NCBI GenBank assembly: GCA_009667805.1 | Contig: CM019075.1 | Coordinates: forward strand, 14,833,738-14,897,737 | DNA length: 64,000 bases | Origin: Leptobrachium leishanense | Taxonomy: Eukaryota > Chordata > Amphibia > Anura > Megophryidae | Direction of reading: 5' to 3' | In this document: positions 10,811-22,189 of the stretch, one piece after another | Position numbering within the stretch: the first letter of the stretch is position 1 | Layout of the letters: each line of letters opens with the position of its first letter | Translations under genes and position numbers: made by a program | Notes under the pieces: model-generated | Told to the model about the DNA's origin: nothing | Seen by the model: only the letters and a program-made list of their open reading frames with translations | Database searches by the model: none

Positions 10811-11399
10811 GCTCTGTGGCCCTGATTAATAATTATTTCGTTTATTTATATTAGTTTATTTTTGGGGCCGGGAGTCGCTCCTTTACTTTGATCAGATACA
10901 ATGAAGCCAAAAAGGAGACGCACCAATCAAAATTCCCAGCTCGTACAGGGCCGTATCCTATCAGATGCTGTTGTTATCAAACCCACGTCCTGTTATATGA
11001 TACGCTGACCAATTAGCTTGAGGCAGACGCACTATTTTCAGAGGGAGTAATAAACGGTCTGCAGTCTCTCCGTGTCTGAATTTAAATTTCCCATCGCAGA
11101 CACAGGGTGATCTATCAAGAGGAATAAAAGGGCACGTGCTTCACCTCCTCCTCTTTCATCCTCTGTACATACACTGTAATATTTTACATGCAGAACACTG
11201 GTATCTGCACTCAGTCCGACTTCCCAAGGACAGGATGAGGTCCTTTGTGAGTGCCGGTAAAGGCGATGGATGAATATGTGTGCATTGCATGCAGCGTGGC
11301 AGCGGGGAAGCCACCTGATGCTGTCGCTCTTAATGGAAAGTGTAACACCTATACGCACACTGCTGGGTTGTGGAATTCACGGCAGGTCGCTGGAGATCA
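10811..11399. other. No recognised feature
   Basis: AT-rich, then mixed sequence. CAGGGCCGTATCC at about 10946 resembles the left end of the repeat family at 31350, so this may be a fragment of it. No gene seen. Confidence 0.35.
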
Positions 11400-12115
11400 T
11401 GGTGGGCTGTTGGCTATTATTTTCGCCCTTTCAGTTTGTCCCTTGTACAAACTATGTGCTTCTGCATCTCCGTATTATCCCCATTGTGCTTCTGCCCCAT
11501 CCCTGTTGTGGCCATTATGCCTCTGCCTGCCTGTATAACCCCACTGTGCATCTGCCCCATCCGTCGCCCCCTCTGTTGTGGCGGTACAATCCACTCTCAA
11601 CTCTTGTGCCCCGATCCATATTTGTCACCCCCATTATTCCTCTGCACATGTCTCTTGCCCCCTTTCTGTCACTGTCCCATCACTCATCTCCTCTTTTGTG
11701 TCTGTGCCAATACACACTCACCTCTTCTGCCTCTGATCCATTCCTGTCACCCCCCACGTGTATGTGCAAGCCTATCACCTCCATTGTGTCTCCGTCCCAT
11801 CCCTTACCCCTCCATTGTGCCTGTGCCAATCCCCTCTCATCTCACATGTCCCTGTCACCCCGTTACACCTCTGCAAGATGCCTATTACCCCCATTGTGCC
11901 ACTGCCCCACCCCTATTACCCACTCTGTGCCTCTGCCTCATCCCTCACTCCCTCCACTGTACCTGTGGCTATCCCCTCTCACCTTTCATGCCTCTGATCC
12001 ATCCGTGTCACCCCTGTTATGCCTCTGCACATGCCATTACCCCATTGTGCCACTGTTCCACCCCCATTACCAATACTGTGCCCCATTACATCTCAGATCT
12101 CACTGGGCCTAGAAC
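11400..12115. repeat. Degenerate C/T-rich tandem repeat
   Basis: Loose repetition of words such as CCATTGTGCCTCTGCCCC and CACCCCTGTTATGCCTCTGC. Two + strand frames stay open over 249 and 280 codons, but their proteins are only shuffled Pro/Leu/Ser/Cys/His. This fits a stop-poor pyrimidine repeat rather than a gene. Confidence 0.7.
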
Positions 12116-12420
12116 TTGAGCCACATATGTTAGTCTGGCTTTATACAAAGTGTCAGCCACATAATAACACTTTTTAATGCAAATGTGTTTGCTGTGCACT
12201 CCACGATTGACGTGCGACTCAGGAACATACGGAAATAAACAATTCCTGCGTGTCATATTGGATTGACAGCTCTTAAAACAGGGCTTGACACATAGGAGCC
12301 AGAAGCAAACAAGAAAGCTTAGGAGCCATCGACACCGGATTAGAAACCAAGGAATAGCTTTGTACATAGGTCCATTATTATTGTGCACAAATCCAATTCG
12401 AGTTTGACTCTAAAAGTCTG

Positions 12421-12935
12421 ACACTAAAGGAAAAATCGTGTGCCAGTCGTTACCCATTAGCATATCACTTTCAACATCCGTATTCTGACCAAGACGCTAA
12501 TGTTGGCTGGCGACAGTAAAATCTCTCAGCGAGACGTTATACAGTGTGTGGAGCAGTGAAATTCCCAGCTGGCGCTGCTGAAAGTGGACGCTGGCGCAGC
12601 TGACGCTGATTAACCTCCTGTGTGTGTATTTCAGCCCTGGTGTAAACTTAACCAGAGCCGTAACAGCTCCATAGACTTCACCTGCTCAGGGAGGTTACAC
12701 CAGGGTTTACGTGTCGTTATGAGCGTCACACCAGCTTTTAGGAGGGTTTACATTCCCCTGGTTTGCCCCTAGACATACATTTATTCAGCACCTTGGAAGA
12801 GGTCGCTATTCTCGCATTTCTTAATGACTCACGCGTCCTGTGTTAAGTATAGGAGACGTCGAGTACAGTAAGGGAACGCAAGCCGCGAGACGTTAAAGTC
12901 GGAGCGTCTCCTTTAACGTCAAGGTTGGAATAGGA
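12421..12935 (-). repeat. Unclassified dispersed repeat, inverted copy
   Basis: Reverse-complement relative of 31350-31972 and 34567-36191. Shared words include GGTGTAAACTTAACCAGAGC, GAGCGTCACACCAGC, GTATAGGAGACG and a terminal GGTTGGAATAGG. A shorter related piece (CGTAAACTTAACCAGAGC) follows near 13040. It has no coding frame and looks like a non-autonomous DNA element. 12936-14699 shows no gene; that stretch holds only this extra piece and unassigned sequence. Confidence 0.65.
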
Positions 12936-14710
12936 CGTGAAAAAAATAAGCACAAAAAAAGAAAATTACACCTGCCATTATGTTGTGTGTTTCGAACGCC
13001 AAGCTTAAGGACAACCTTAAAACAGGGGCCCTTTTCCAGCCTTGGCGTAAACTTAACCAGAGCTGTTGTTAACTTAGCAACTCCATAGTCTATAATGAAT
13101 CTGGGAAGTTTATAACAGCTCTGGTCACGTTTACACCTGAACTGGAATAAGGGCGTGATTAAACGTATCAGACTGAAAGCTATAAACATCCGTATCGCTC
13201 AGAGGAGAGATGGAAGAGGTCAACGTGAGCGACTGTGATCCAGTAAAAGCACTTGTAACAGATCTCAGTACCTCGACCAGGGCACATCTGTCAATGCTGC
13301 TTAATTGCCAGACCCCCGTGTTCATCCCAGCAGGCCTTTGTGCCTTCCTCCAGTCCTCAGACAAAGCTTAAGGACCGGGACATGTAGAGAGTCTGCTAGC
13401 ATCCCGCATAAATAATACCCCGCTGTATATCTGCAGGTTTTCAGGGTCATAATGGAGCTCTTTCAATTGGGGACAGGCACACACACCCATGCGGTCAAAC
13501 ATGGGTCACCCAGATACACAAAAACCTCCCCTAGAAAATGTTGTGAGGGATTCCCATGTAACTGCTCCTTGTGCTTCTCGGATTGTGAGACACAATTAGG
13601 CTAGGACAAACAACGGGACAAACACCCACCCAACACTCCCAGACAGACCCGACGACAATCGTTGACGGCAAACAGATACAGTCCAAAACGTCAGACAGTG
13701 GGGCAGTGTCCGTCCAACAAAGCAGATCAACAAACCTCTCAAACACAAACAGACACCAACAAATTCCCCGAGAGGGCGTACCGGAAGGCCAATCCCACCA
13801 GCAGACAGCAACAGACACACATGGACCACAACGATGGACAATAACATTACTCCCACATAACACAGATTACACAAACACTCTGCACACAAGAGGGCAAGGA
13901 AATAATATAGAACGTCAAGCCTGCACCTCCCAAACATATCTCCAGGTCCACCCCCCCAAGTCCAAAGTGAAGCACGTCACTGCACTTTAATATGAGTAGA
14001 TTACAGAACAGACGAGATCTGGCATATTATATAATGATTTCCTCTGACAGCCCGAAGACACATAAATCTGACGATGGAGCAGGGAATGTGATACATTGTA
14101 TAAGAATGAAAGGGATTAAAATATCCAGCCTGATGAGGAGCGAGGTGTAATATTCATGTGTATGGCTTGGAGAGAAAGAAGGGGAACACGATAAAACGTA
14201 GCGAACTGAAAGCTATTTACAGTATATTAATAACGCGCAAGAGAAAGGAGCGATAGATATAATAAACGTAGAACACAGATTGCAGGAAATAGTTCTAGTT
14301 TGGGGGAGGAAGGCATACAATGCATGGGAGCGGAGTAATTCGGGGGATCGCAGCCTGCCGGGAATATGAACACAATATGCAAGAATTAAGGGTGAGGGGG
14401 GTTATGCTAGTTTACAAACATATATTATGTATGTTTTGGTCACGTGGAAAGGCTTGAACATATATAGCATAGAGCAGAGGATGGCTACAAAAATATAAGA
14501 GACTGACATTGATTACTTTGTATCCTTTGGACAAGAGGAGGAAGGGGGGTGGGGCGCACCAATATCTATACACAATTAAAGCCTTCAAAACATATACAAC
14601 CTAGACCTAGAGGATAAAGCGGGGAGGGGGAATGAAACATATATAATAAGCTTTCAATGTTATATGTATTGGAGGAGAGAAGGGAGAGGGATGGTACAAA
14701 AAAAAAGCAG

Positions 14711-14747
<37 letters not shown>

Positions 14748-14775
14748 AACATGTTTGTATAAAATGCATGTTAAG

Positions 14776-14808
<33 letters not shown>

Positions 14809-14810
14809 AA
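14711..14810. repeat. AT microsatellites
   Basis: Runs of alternating TA near 14716-14742 and 14785-14806. Similar TA or CA runs occur near 20170, 20655, 22332-22382, 23010, 54985 and 58702. Confidence 0.95.
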
Positions 14811-14866
14811 ACAACCAATTTGAACCTGGAAAAACGGTTGCCCAGGTGCAAAAGTCCGTGGGAAAA

Positions 14867-15190
14867 TATAGAAATCCCAAAAGACTGGATTGACGCACTC
14901 AGGGTCTTCAGATATAAATAAAAAGCGATGTTTTATTAAACAATTATGTTACAACATGCCCGTGGGCTTCTCCCGACGTCTCGGCCCTCTCAGGGGTCTT
15001 TATCAAGGTGACAGGCTGTGGGTAATACACTTATATTCATACTAAAATTAAAAAAGACATCAGACCACCCTTGATAAAGGCCCCTGAGAGGTCCGAAATG
15101 TCAGGAGAAGCCCACGGGCATGATTCTAACATGATTGTTTAAATTTATATCTGAAGAACCTGAGTGCGTCCATCCAGTCTTTTGGGATAT
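14867..15190. repeat. Inverted-repeat element with two hammerhead-like motifs
   Basis: The left half (CCCAAAAGACTGGATTGACG, CCCGTGGGCTTCTCC) recurs inverted in the right half (GGAGAAGCCCACGGGCATG, CATCCAGTCTTTTGGG). Near the symmetry centre, facing copies of TTGATAAAG, a hairpin and CCGAGACGTC or CCGAAATGTC occur at 14971-15008 (minus) and 15070-15105 (plus). The arrangement resembles the terminal parts of Penelope-like elements, which carry hammerhead ribozymes. That link is inference. Confidence 0.6.
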
Positions 15191-15650
15191 ATATATAAAT
15201 ATATATATATATCTTGAGATAACCCAGCACTCTCCTTTAAATGTTAATTAATCTGCCCGGAGCAAAAAGTCCCAAAAATTATGTCTACACTTTCCATAGA
15301 AGATGCACTCTGGGAATCGATAAAAATAAAACAAAGGAAGTTTATTGTATCATTTAAAACAGTGGTCGCCAACCCTGGTCCTCAGGTCCCCCTAACAGGC
15401 CAGGTTTTATGGATCACCTTGGGGAAATACAGACTGAATCCTGCAATCACTGAGCAGCAAATCATATCACCTGTGCTGTGCTTCACATATCCTGCAAACT
15501 TGGCCTGTTAGTGGGTTGGGAACCACTGATTTAAAATACATATAGCCATTTTGACGTTTCGGCTCTGAGCCTTTTTCAAGGTAAATTTATTAAAAATCAG
15601 AAAAGACTTTTATATAGAAAATGAGATCGGCTTACCACATCTGTCATCTA
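15185..15650. repeat. Repeat unit, inverted partner at 19855-20000
   Basis: Contains ACACTTTCCATAGAAGATGC, GGAAGTTTATTGTATC and, after a nested MITE, TACATATAGCC. It also holds a minus-strand motif at 15550-15581 reading CTTGAAAAAGGC, hairpin, CCGAAACGTC. The same words appear inverted at 19920-20000, on the far side of the CR1 insertion, so the LINE appears to have landed inside one inverted element. Confidence 0.65.
15360..15528. mobile_element. hAT-type MITE (169 bases)
   Basis: Starts CAGTGGTCGCCAACCC and ends GGTTGGGAACCACTG, with an inexact inverted interior. It is flanked by a perfect 8-base duplication ATTTAAAA (15352-15359 and 15529-15536). Removing the element restores the host repeat sequence seen inverted at 19925-19945, which confirms the insertion. 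A relative lies at 24596. Confidence 0.92.
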
Positions 15651-15942
15651 TTAGCTCTCGATGCATCTAAGGAAACCTGGAAGTATATGATTAATTACGT
15701 TAATTAGATAACTGCCGTCCAAATGTTATTCCAATAGTCTCACTATTCAAAACACTCTTTCACTTAACCAATTCATACTTCAGGATAAATGCTGGATACT
15801 GCCAAATATCCAATTAAAAAACATAGTGTAGACACTTAGAGGAGATCTTCTGGAGATACTCTGGAGGTAGTCTGAGGTTTGACAGGAGGTAGAAAACCTA
15901 CAAAAAGGTAAGATTTGCTGGTTTTAAATCCATTCTTTTATA

Positions 15943-16851
15943 ATGGCAGGCTTGGTCCAGTGTAAGAGCTGTCATGCATTTGTTTTTAGATCCAATTTTT
16001 GGAGGTTCGGAGTGTGCCTGATATGTAGGCAGCTCTCTTTATTGCAGCAGGAAATTGCCTGTTTGAAGTCTGAGATTTGTAAATTATCTGTTAGACAAAC
16101 TCAGGCTATGACTGTTACAAAGCCACAGAGGCCTCCTAGGAGAGGCAGATGGAATACTGTAGGATCTGGTAGACTTAGAGTTGTGGATAGAAGGCATGTC
16201 CCACAATCTGTGGCTCTTCCTAATTCTTTTGAGGCACTTTCAGAGTGTAGTGGTAAGACGGATGTAGGCTCAGACACCATAGTTGAGGAACCACCATCCA
16301 CTATGCCTAAGGTATGCAGGACTGCAACCAAGGACAAAAATGAAAAGGTGGGACTTGATAGAAGGCAATTGTTGCTGGGTGATTCTATCATAAGAGGTGT
16401 TGAGCTGGAGAGTAGTGGTTTGGTGAGATGTCTTCCTGGGGCTACTGCTCGTAGAGACAAGAGACGTATTCTCAATATTGTCAAACAAGCAAAGCAGCAA
16501 GGGGAAGTGGACATTCTAGTCCATCTAGGGACAAATGACTTGCCTAGCAATGAGGTTTCTGAGATTAAGGAAGATTTTTGTGTTCTTGGAGGTGAAATAC
16601 AGCAGATTGCGTCCACTGTGTCATTCTCTGAAGTTCTGCCTGTGCATAACATTCAAGATAGGCAGATGCGCAATAGGGAATTCAATTTGTGGCTTCGGGA
16701 ATGGTGTCGGGAGCAAGGATTTGGCTTTGTGTCCCATGATAGCTCTAATTGGAGCAGAAAGGAACTGTATAAAAAAGATGGTTTGCATCTTACTCATAGG
16801 GGAACATATGTTCTCAGTGAGAAGTTCAAAGGTTTCACAAAGAATATTTAA
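15943..16851 (+). CDS. CR1 ORF1: zinc-motif, coiled-coil and SGNH esterase protein
   Basis: This is a 302-residue intact frame. In CR1 and related LINEs, ORF1p binds the element RNA, and its esterase domain is thought to act on membranes or assist retrotransposition. The N-terminus has CKSC at residues 7-10 and CLIC near residue 26, a C2-C2 zinc-binding pattern. A Leu/Glu-rich segment suited to a short coiled coil follows (about 30-50). A basic, Arg/Pro-rich linker comes next. The esterase shows block I GDSI (catalytic Ser), then HLGTND (block III), and near the C-terminus DGLHLTH, which supplies the Asp and His. All catalytic residues are present. The ATG at 15943 is the first in frame after the leader. 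The frame ends in TAA and is followed in the same frame by ORF2. Confidence 0.9.
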   Translation: MAGLVQCKSCHAFVFRSNFWRFGVCLICRQLSLLQQEIACLKSEICKLSVRQTQAMTVTKPQRPPRRGRWNTVGSGRLRVVDRRHVPQSVALPNSFEALSECSGKTDVGSDTIVEEPPSTMPKVCRTATKDKNEKVGLDRRQLLLGDSIIRGVELESSGLVRCLPGATARRDKRRILNIVKQAKQQGEVDILVHLGTNDLPSNEVSEIKEDFCVLGGEIQQIASTVSFSEVLPVHNIQDRQMRNREFNLWLREWCREQGFGFVSHDSSNWSRKELYKKDGLHLTHRGTYVLSEKFKGFTKNI

Positions 16852-19705
16852 ACTAGGAGGGGGGACAAAAGGGTAAAAAACAATCTGCCCGATTGTCCCC
16901 CAAAACTAAATCGGAGGGTGCAAGCAACATGCGAGGTAAAAAATGACAAGCTCAGAGTCGTGTCTATAAATGCTCGCAGTTTAGTCAATAAAATCAATGA
17001 ACTGGAGGCAATGATGGCAGCTGAAAAAGTAGATTTAGTGGCGGTTACTGAGACATGGTTCAGTGAGAAAAATAACTGGGACATAACAATACCGGGGTAC
17101 TCTTTATATAGAAAAGACAGAGAAGGCAGGAAAGGAGGAGAAGTGGCCCTGTATGTGAAAAACAACATAAAAACGAACCAAATAAAAGTGAGCGAGGTGA
17201 ACATAGAGTCAGTTTGGGTTACGCTAACATTTGGCAATCATACAGTAACTCGTGTAGGTGTGATCTATAGACCCCTGGACAAGTAGAAGAGCTAGATAAT
17301 TTGCTGTTTGAGGAAATAGCCAAAATGGCAATGAAGGGGGAAGTTATTATCATGGGGGACTTTAATCTTCCTGATGTGAACTGGAAAACCAAAATAGCTG
17401 GGTGCACCAGGAGTACAAATATTCTAAACTCCCTACTGGGATTATCTCTAACACAAGTAGTTGAGGAGCCGACCCGTAAAGAGGCCATATTGGATTTAAT
17501 ACTCACAAATGGAGGTTTGGTATCGGACGTTGTTGTAGGTGAAAATTTGGGATCTAGTGATCACCAGTCAGTGTGGTTTAATATAAGAACAGGGATGGAG
17601 CCGCACCACAGAAAAACAAAAGTTTTAGACTTTAAAAAAACAGATTTTTCTAAAATGAGATTTTGTGTGAAGGAGTCATTATCAGACTGGAGGAGTTTAA
17701 AGGGAGTCCAGGAGAAATGGGATTATTTAAAGGAAGCATTATTGAAGGCCACAGGAAATTGCATTCGGCTTGTTAGCAAAAACAAAAAAGGGAAGAAACC
17801 ACTGTGGTACTCTGCAGAAGTGGCCAAAATAGTGAAGAACAAAAAGACAGCATTTAATAATTATAAAAATACTCAGAGTGAAGAAGATAGGCAAACCTAT
17901 AAGATTAGGCAGAAAGAGGCAAAGCAATTTATAAGAGCTTCCAAAGCACACGCAGAAGAGAAAATAGCTCAGTCAGTAAAAAAGGGGGACAAAACATTTT
18001 TTTTAGATACATAAACGAGAAAAGAAAAGTAAAACAAGGATTAGTTAGATTAAAAACAAAGGAAGGAAGGTATGTAGAAGAGGATAAAAGTCTCGCTGAC
18101 TGCCTCAATGAATATTTTTGTTCAGTCTTTGCAGAAGAAAAGGAAGGAAAGGGACCTCAGTTAGGAGAGAACACTAAAGAGACATTTACATATGAGTTTA
18201 CAGAGGAGGAGGTTCTACAGCAGCTGTCTAAAGTAAAGACAAATAAGTCAATGGGGCCTGATGGGATCCACCCTAAATTATTAAAAGAGCTCAGTGATGT
18301 AATAGCAAAACCGTTAACAGATTTATTTAACCAATCCTTGTTAATGGGAGTCGTCCCAGAAGACTGGAAATTAGCAAATGTTGTGCCCATTTACAAGAAG
18401 GGTAGTAGGGAGGAATCGAGGAACTATAGGCCAGTTAGTCTTACGTCAGTAGTGGGGAAATTAATGGAAACCATGTTAAAGGAAAGGATTGTTGAACATC
18501 TAAAAACACATAGATTACAGGATCAGAAACAACATGGGTTTACCTCAGGGAGATCATGCCAAACTAATCTTATTGATTTTTTTGATTGGGTAACAAAAAT
18601 AATAGACACAGGTGGTGCAGTAGACATTGCTTATTTAGATTTCAGTAAGGCTTTTGATACTGCTCCGCATAGAAGGCTTATCAATAAATTGCAATCTTTG
18701 AGCTTGGATTCCAATATTGTTGAATGGATTAGGCAGTGGCTGAGTGACAGACAACAGAGGGTTGTGGTAAATGGAGTTTATTCGGCGCAAGGTCTTGTTA
18801 CCAGTGGGGTACCTCAGGGATCAGTACTTGGACCCATTCTCTTTAATATTTTTATTAGTGATATTGCAGAAGGTATTAATGGAAAAGTATGTCTTTTTGC
18901 TGATGACACAAAGATTTGCAACAGGGTTGACGTTCCTGGAGGGATCAGCCAAATGACAAATGATTTAGGTAAACTAAAAAAATGGTCGGAGCTGTGGCAA
19001 TTGAGTTTTAATGTGGATAAGTGCAAGATAATGCACCTGGGACGTAAAAACCCAAGGGCTGAATATAGAATATTTGATACAGTCCTAACCTCAACATCTG
19101 AGGAAAGGGATTTAGGGGTTATTATTTCAGAGGATCTAAGGGTAAGTAGTCAATGTAATAGAGCAGCAGGAAATGCTAGCAGAATGCTTGGTTGTGTAGG
19201 GAGAGGTATTAGCAGTAGGAAAAGGGAAGTGCTCATGCCACTGTACAGAGCACTGGTGAGACCTCACTTGGAGTACTGTGTGCAGTACTGGAGACCGTAT
19301 CTCCAGAAGGATATATACATCTTAGAGAGAGTTCAGAGAAGGGCTACTAAAATGGTGTACGGCTTGAAGGAGAAAAGTTACCAGGAAAGGCTTAATGATC
19401 TTAACATGTACAGCTTGGAAAAAAGACGAGACAGAGGAGATATGATAGAAACATTTAAATACGTAAAGGGAATCCACAAGGTAGAGGAAGGGAGTATATT
19501 TAAAAGGAAACAAAATAGCAAAACAAGAGGACATAGTCTTAGATTAGAGGGGCAAAGGTTTAAAAGTAACATCAGGAAGCATTATTTTACTGAGAGGGTG
19601 GTGGATACATGGAACAGTCTTCCAGTTGAAGTGGTAGAGGCCAAAACAGTGATTGAATTTAAGCAGGCATGGGATAGGCATAAGGCTATCCTAAACAAAA
19701 GATAA
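16852..19705 (+). pseudogene. CR1 ORF2: APE endonuclease and reverse transcriptase, two frameshifts
   Basis: ORF2p nicks target DNA and reverse transcribes the element RNA. Endonuclease motifs are visible in order: SINARSL, TETWF, VGVIYRP, GDFNLPDVNW and SSDHQS, so the catalytic set is complete. Reverse transcriptase motifs follow: NYRPVSLTS, LDFSKAFDT, GVPQGSVLGP and the catalytic FADD near 18897. The C-terminal region ends with a WNSLPVEV motif. Two lesions break the frame. One base is missing in a C run near 17270, and an eight-T run near 17997-18004 is two bases off. Both are in homopolymers, so sequencing error is possible. The frame is continuous with ORF1 apart from the single TAA at 16849-16851, and no ATG precedes the endonuclease domain. 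Confidence 0.9.
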
Positions 19706-19854
19706 ATCCAGGTAAAGTATCCATGTAATTGGGCAGACTAGATGGGCCGAAAGGTTCTTATCTGCCGACATGTTTCTATGTTTCTATATTAAAAACAGCC
19801 CGGAGGAAGTTCTAAACAATGCGCAATGATGATCCATCTTAATCCGCATTCATA

Positions 19855-20000
19855 TTCATTCAAAGACTGAGGGCAGCACCTTATATGTCTCAACACAGTA
19901 TATCCCAAACTGGGCTATATGTATTTTAAATGATACAATAAACTTCCTTTGTTTTATTTTTATCGAGTCCCTGAGTGCGTCTTCTATGGAAAGTGTATGT
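19855..20000. repeat. Inverted partner of the repeat at 15185-15650
   Basis: Reads GGCTATATGTATTTTAAATG, then CTTCCTTTGTTTTATTTTTA and TCTTCTATGGAAAGTGT, the reverse complement of 15284-15545 without the hAT MITE. It marks the far arm of the element into which the LINE inserted. Confidence 0.75.
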
Positions 20001-20109
20001 GTATATATATATATTTTTTTCTGTGTTAATCTGTATATTTGTGTTTTGTTTCTAATATCTTGCATTTTATTACTTTATTTCTGTACCTACTGTAACAATT
20101 CAATGTTCT

Positions 20110-20195
20110 CGAATCCAGGACATACTTGAAAACGAGAGAAATCTCAATGTATCCTTCCTGGTAAAATACTTTATAAAAAAATATATATATATATA
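20110..20195 (+). mobile_element. SINE/LINE-like 3' tail
   Basis: CCAGGACATACTTGAAAACG, then CAATGTATCCTTCCTGGTAA and AATACTTTATAAAAAAATA. The same tail appears at about 62149-62218 inside a MITE. This is a common retroposon end in amphibian DNA. No tRNA-like promoter boxes were seen, so the class is open. Confidence 0.55.
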
Positions 20196-20209
20196 TAAAC
20201 AAACGATAG

Positions 20210-20430
20210 TGAAGCAGGCACTCGTATCCGTATGTGTAGCGGTCTCTGAACCGGCTCCACTGCTCTATTCTGCCCTGGCGCAGATTCCCGGCAGGACATA
20301 GAAAAACAATATAATCAATGGGAGGCACTCGGGGATCCGTTAAAACTCCAAAGTTTATTCAATCCAATAAAAAACAACGACGTTTAGGCCCCTTAAGGCC
20401 TTTATCAAGGTGATATATATTCAGAAGCAG
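20210..20430. repeat. Repeat with hammerhead-like motif
   Basis: Contains GGAGGCACTCGGGGATCC, AAAGTTTATTCAATCC and, on the minus strand at 20376-20412, CTTGATAAAGGCCTTAAG followed by GGGGCCTAAACGTCG. The same order of a GCACTC word, a TTTATT word and the hairpin motif is seen in the elements at 15185 and 23100. Confidence 0.5.
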
Positions 20431-20489
20431 GCACTCAGCTGCTCAGGTCACCATTAAGCGAATCGGCCCGGTGCAATCTGCACAGCAGA

Positions 20490-20650
20490 TACAGTTTCAA
20501 CAAGCTGAGGGCGCTCACAGGTCTTCACGTAAAAGTCCAATCTTTATTGTAAATGCATATGGAAAATGTTTGGGAAAACATTGATGTATTTACAATACAG
20601 ATTGGACTTTTATGTGAAGACCTGTGAGTGCCCTCAGCGTGTTGAAACTG
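20490..20650. repeat. Palindromic element
   Basis: Arms CAGTTTCAACAAGCTGAGGG to CCAATCTTTATTGTAAAT (20500-20560) and the reverse complement at about 20590-20648. The arms have few mismatches and surround a short loop. Confidence 0.8.
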
Positions 20651-21185
20651 ATTATATATATATATACACGCACACACACACACAGAATGTATATATTCAT
20701 TGACGTTGTAGCAGGCTTAAACATCTTGTGATCACAATGTATGATTAAATTTATGAATGCATCCTCAGCTGGGTGTTTTTAAAATCTCTAATAGCATAAT
20801 TAAGTGGAGCTTTTTCGTGTTTATTACATATATAAATAATCAATACGAAAAAGTCTTGCAAACTTAATAGGAGATCATGGGGCCCCCCTGGGCCAAGCCC
20901 ACAGAAGGTGACACCCATAAAAAACCCACCCATACAATGCAACACCCACATGTACATTGTTGTGTTAAAGAATTTATTTCTTCACAATTTTCAAAATAAT
21001 GATTTTACAGAGTTAAGGAAATCTACTCGGGCCCAGCAGCGAATTGGGGAATCCATTGTGCCCCCTCCAGACTTACAGATGGCAACCGCTCTGCTGCAGC
21101 AGCCGTCACCCACTCATTGCAGCTGACTTTTCAGGTTTATAAGATACTGTACATTCCTGATACACTTGTACACACTGCACATTAC
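20651..21185. other. No recognised feature
   Basis: TA and CA runs near 20655-20690, then mixed sequence. No gene, exon or known repeat could be supported. Confidence 0.4.
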
Positions 21186-21641
21186 AGAGTTCCACAGCAA
21201 TAAAACTCACAGTAATGTGCGGTGTGTATGAGCATGTCACAGAGCTCCACAGCAATAAAACTCACAGTAATGTGCAGTGTGTATGAGCATGTCACAGAGC
21301 TCCACAGCAATAAAACTCACAGTAATGTGCGGTGTGTATGAGCATGTCACAGAGCTCCACAGCAATAAAACTCACAGTAATGTGCAGTGTGTATGAGCAT
21401 GTCACAAAGCTCCACAGCAATAAAACTCACAGTAATGTGCGGTGTGTATGAGCGTATCACAGAGCTCCACAGCAATAAAACTCACAGTAATGTGCGGTGT
21501 GTATGAGCATGTCACAGAGCTCCACAGCAATAAAACTCACAGTAATGTGCGGTGTGTATGAGCATGTCACAGAGCTCCACAGCAATAAAACTCACAGTAA
21601 TGTGCATTGTGTATGAGCGTATGACAAAGCTCCACAGCAGT
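21186..21641. repeat. 55-base minisatellite, about 8 copies
   Basis: Unit: CACAGAGCTCCACAGCAATA, then AAACTCACAGTAATGTGC and GGTGTGTATGAGCATGT. Copies are very similar. The words resemble the flank of the 41-base array at 58098 (CAGAGCTGTACACCAATAAA). 21642-21887 is AT-rich and featureless. Confidence 0.95.
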
Positions 21642-21887
21642 GACCTCAAAAACAACTTATTTATCAAACTAAAGTTTATATCAAAATGCAGTATTTTGTG
21701 AAAAATAATTTAATTAAATTATAATTATAATATAGTTTAGTTAAAATATAAAAATATTTTAAAATAATTATACATTAAAATTTAATATATTAAAATATAT
21801 ATGAAAAAATGAGTTACTGCAGCGGCATTGTTCATTTTATAAGGAGACGAAGAAAACAAACAAACAATGCTGCTACTTCTAGAATAA

Positions 21888-22163
21888 AAAACAATAATGG
21901 CGGCCACACAAAATATTGACACTTTGGGCCCATTTTGGAGATTTTCCCTTAGAAGTGTAGTCACTTTTGTTGGCAGCGGTTCAGACATTAATGGCTTTGT
22001 GTGTTGAGTTATTTTGAGGGATAGTAAAGTTACACAAGCTGTGCACTCACTATCGGTACTTTACATTGTAATAAAGTATCATTTCTTCAGTGTTGTCACA
22101 TGAAAAGAAAGAAAAAAATATTTACAAAAATGTGAGGGGTGCACTCACTTCTGTCAGATACTA
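21888..22163. mobile_element. Truncated Tc1-like element end
   Basis: Contains GCGGCCACACAAAATATTGA, CACTTTGGGCCCATTTTGG, GTGTTGAGTTATTTTGAGGG and the terminal CTCACTTCTGTCAGATACT. The end matches the inverted repeat of the element at 26699. Only one side survives, and no transposase is left. Confidence 0.75.
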
Positions 22164-22189
22164 TAAATATATATATATATGTTTTATAT

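Larger units (their letters stand above)
15824..19787 (+). mobile_element. Near full-length CR1-clade LINE
   Basis: About 4.0 kb with a 119-base leader, ORF1, ORF2 and a 3' tail (GGGCAGACTAGATGGGCC, then TTCTATGTTTCTAT). Flanking ATTAAAAAACA (15813-15823) and ATTAAAAACA (19788-19797) differ by one A and probably mark the target-site duplication. ORF1 with a CxxC zinc motif and SGNH esterase, and ORF2 with an APE-type endonuclease and reverse transcriptase, define the CR1 group of the Jockey superfamily. Only two frameshifts break it, so it is young. A 3' fragment of the same family lies at 34619. Confidence 0.92.

Noticed and set aside
11270..12119. Two long overlapping + strand frames (280 and 249 codons)
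   Set aside because: The sequence is a degenerate C/T-rich repeat poor in stop codons. No start context, splice sites or domain support a gene.
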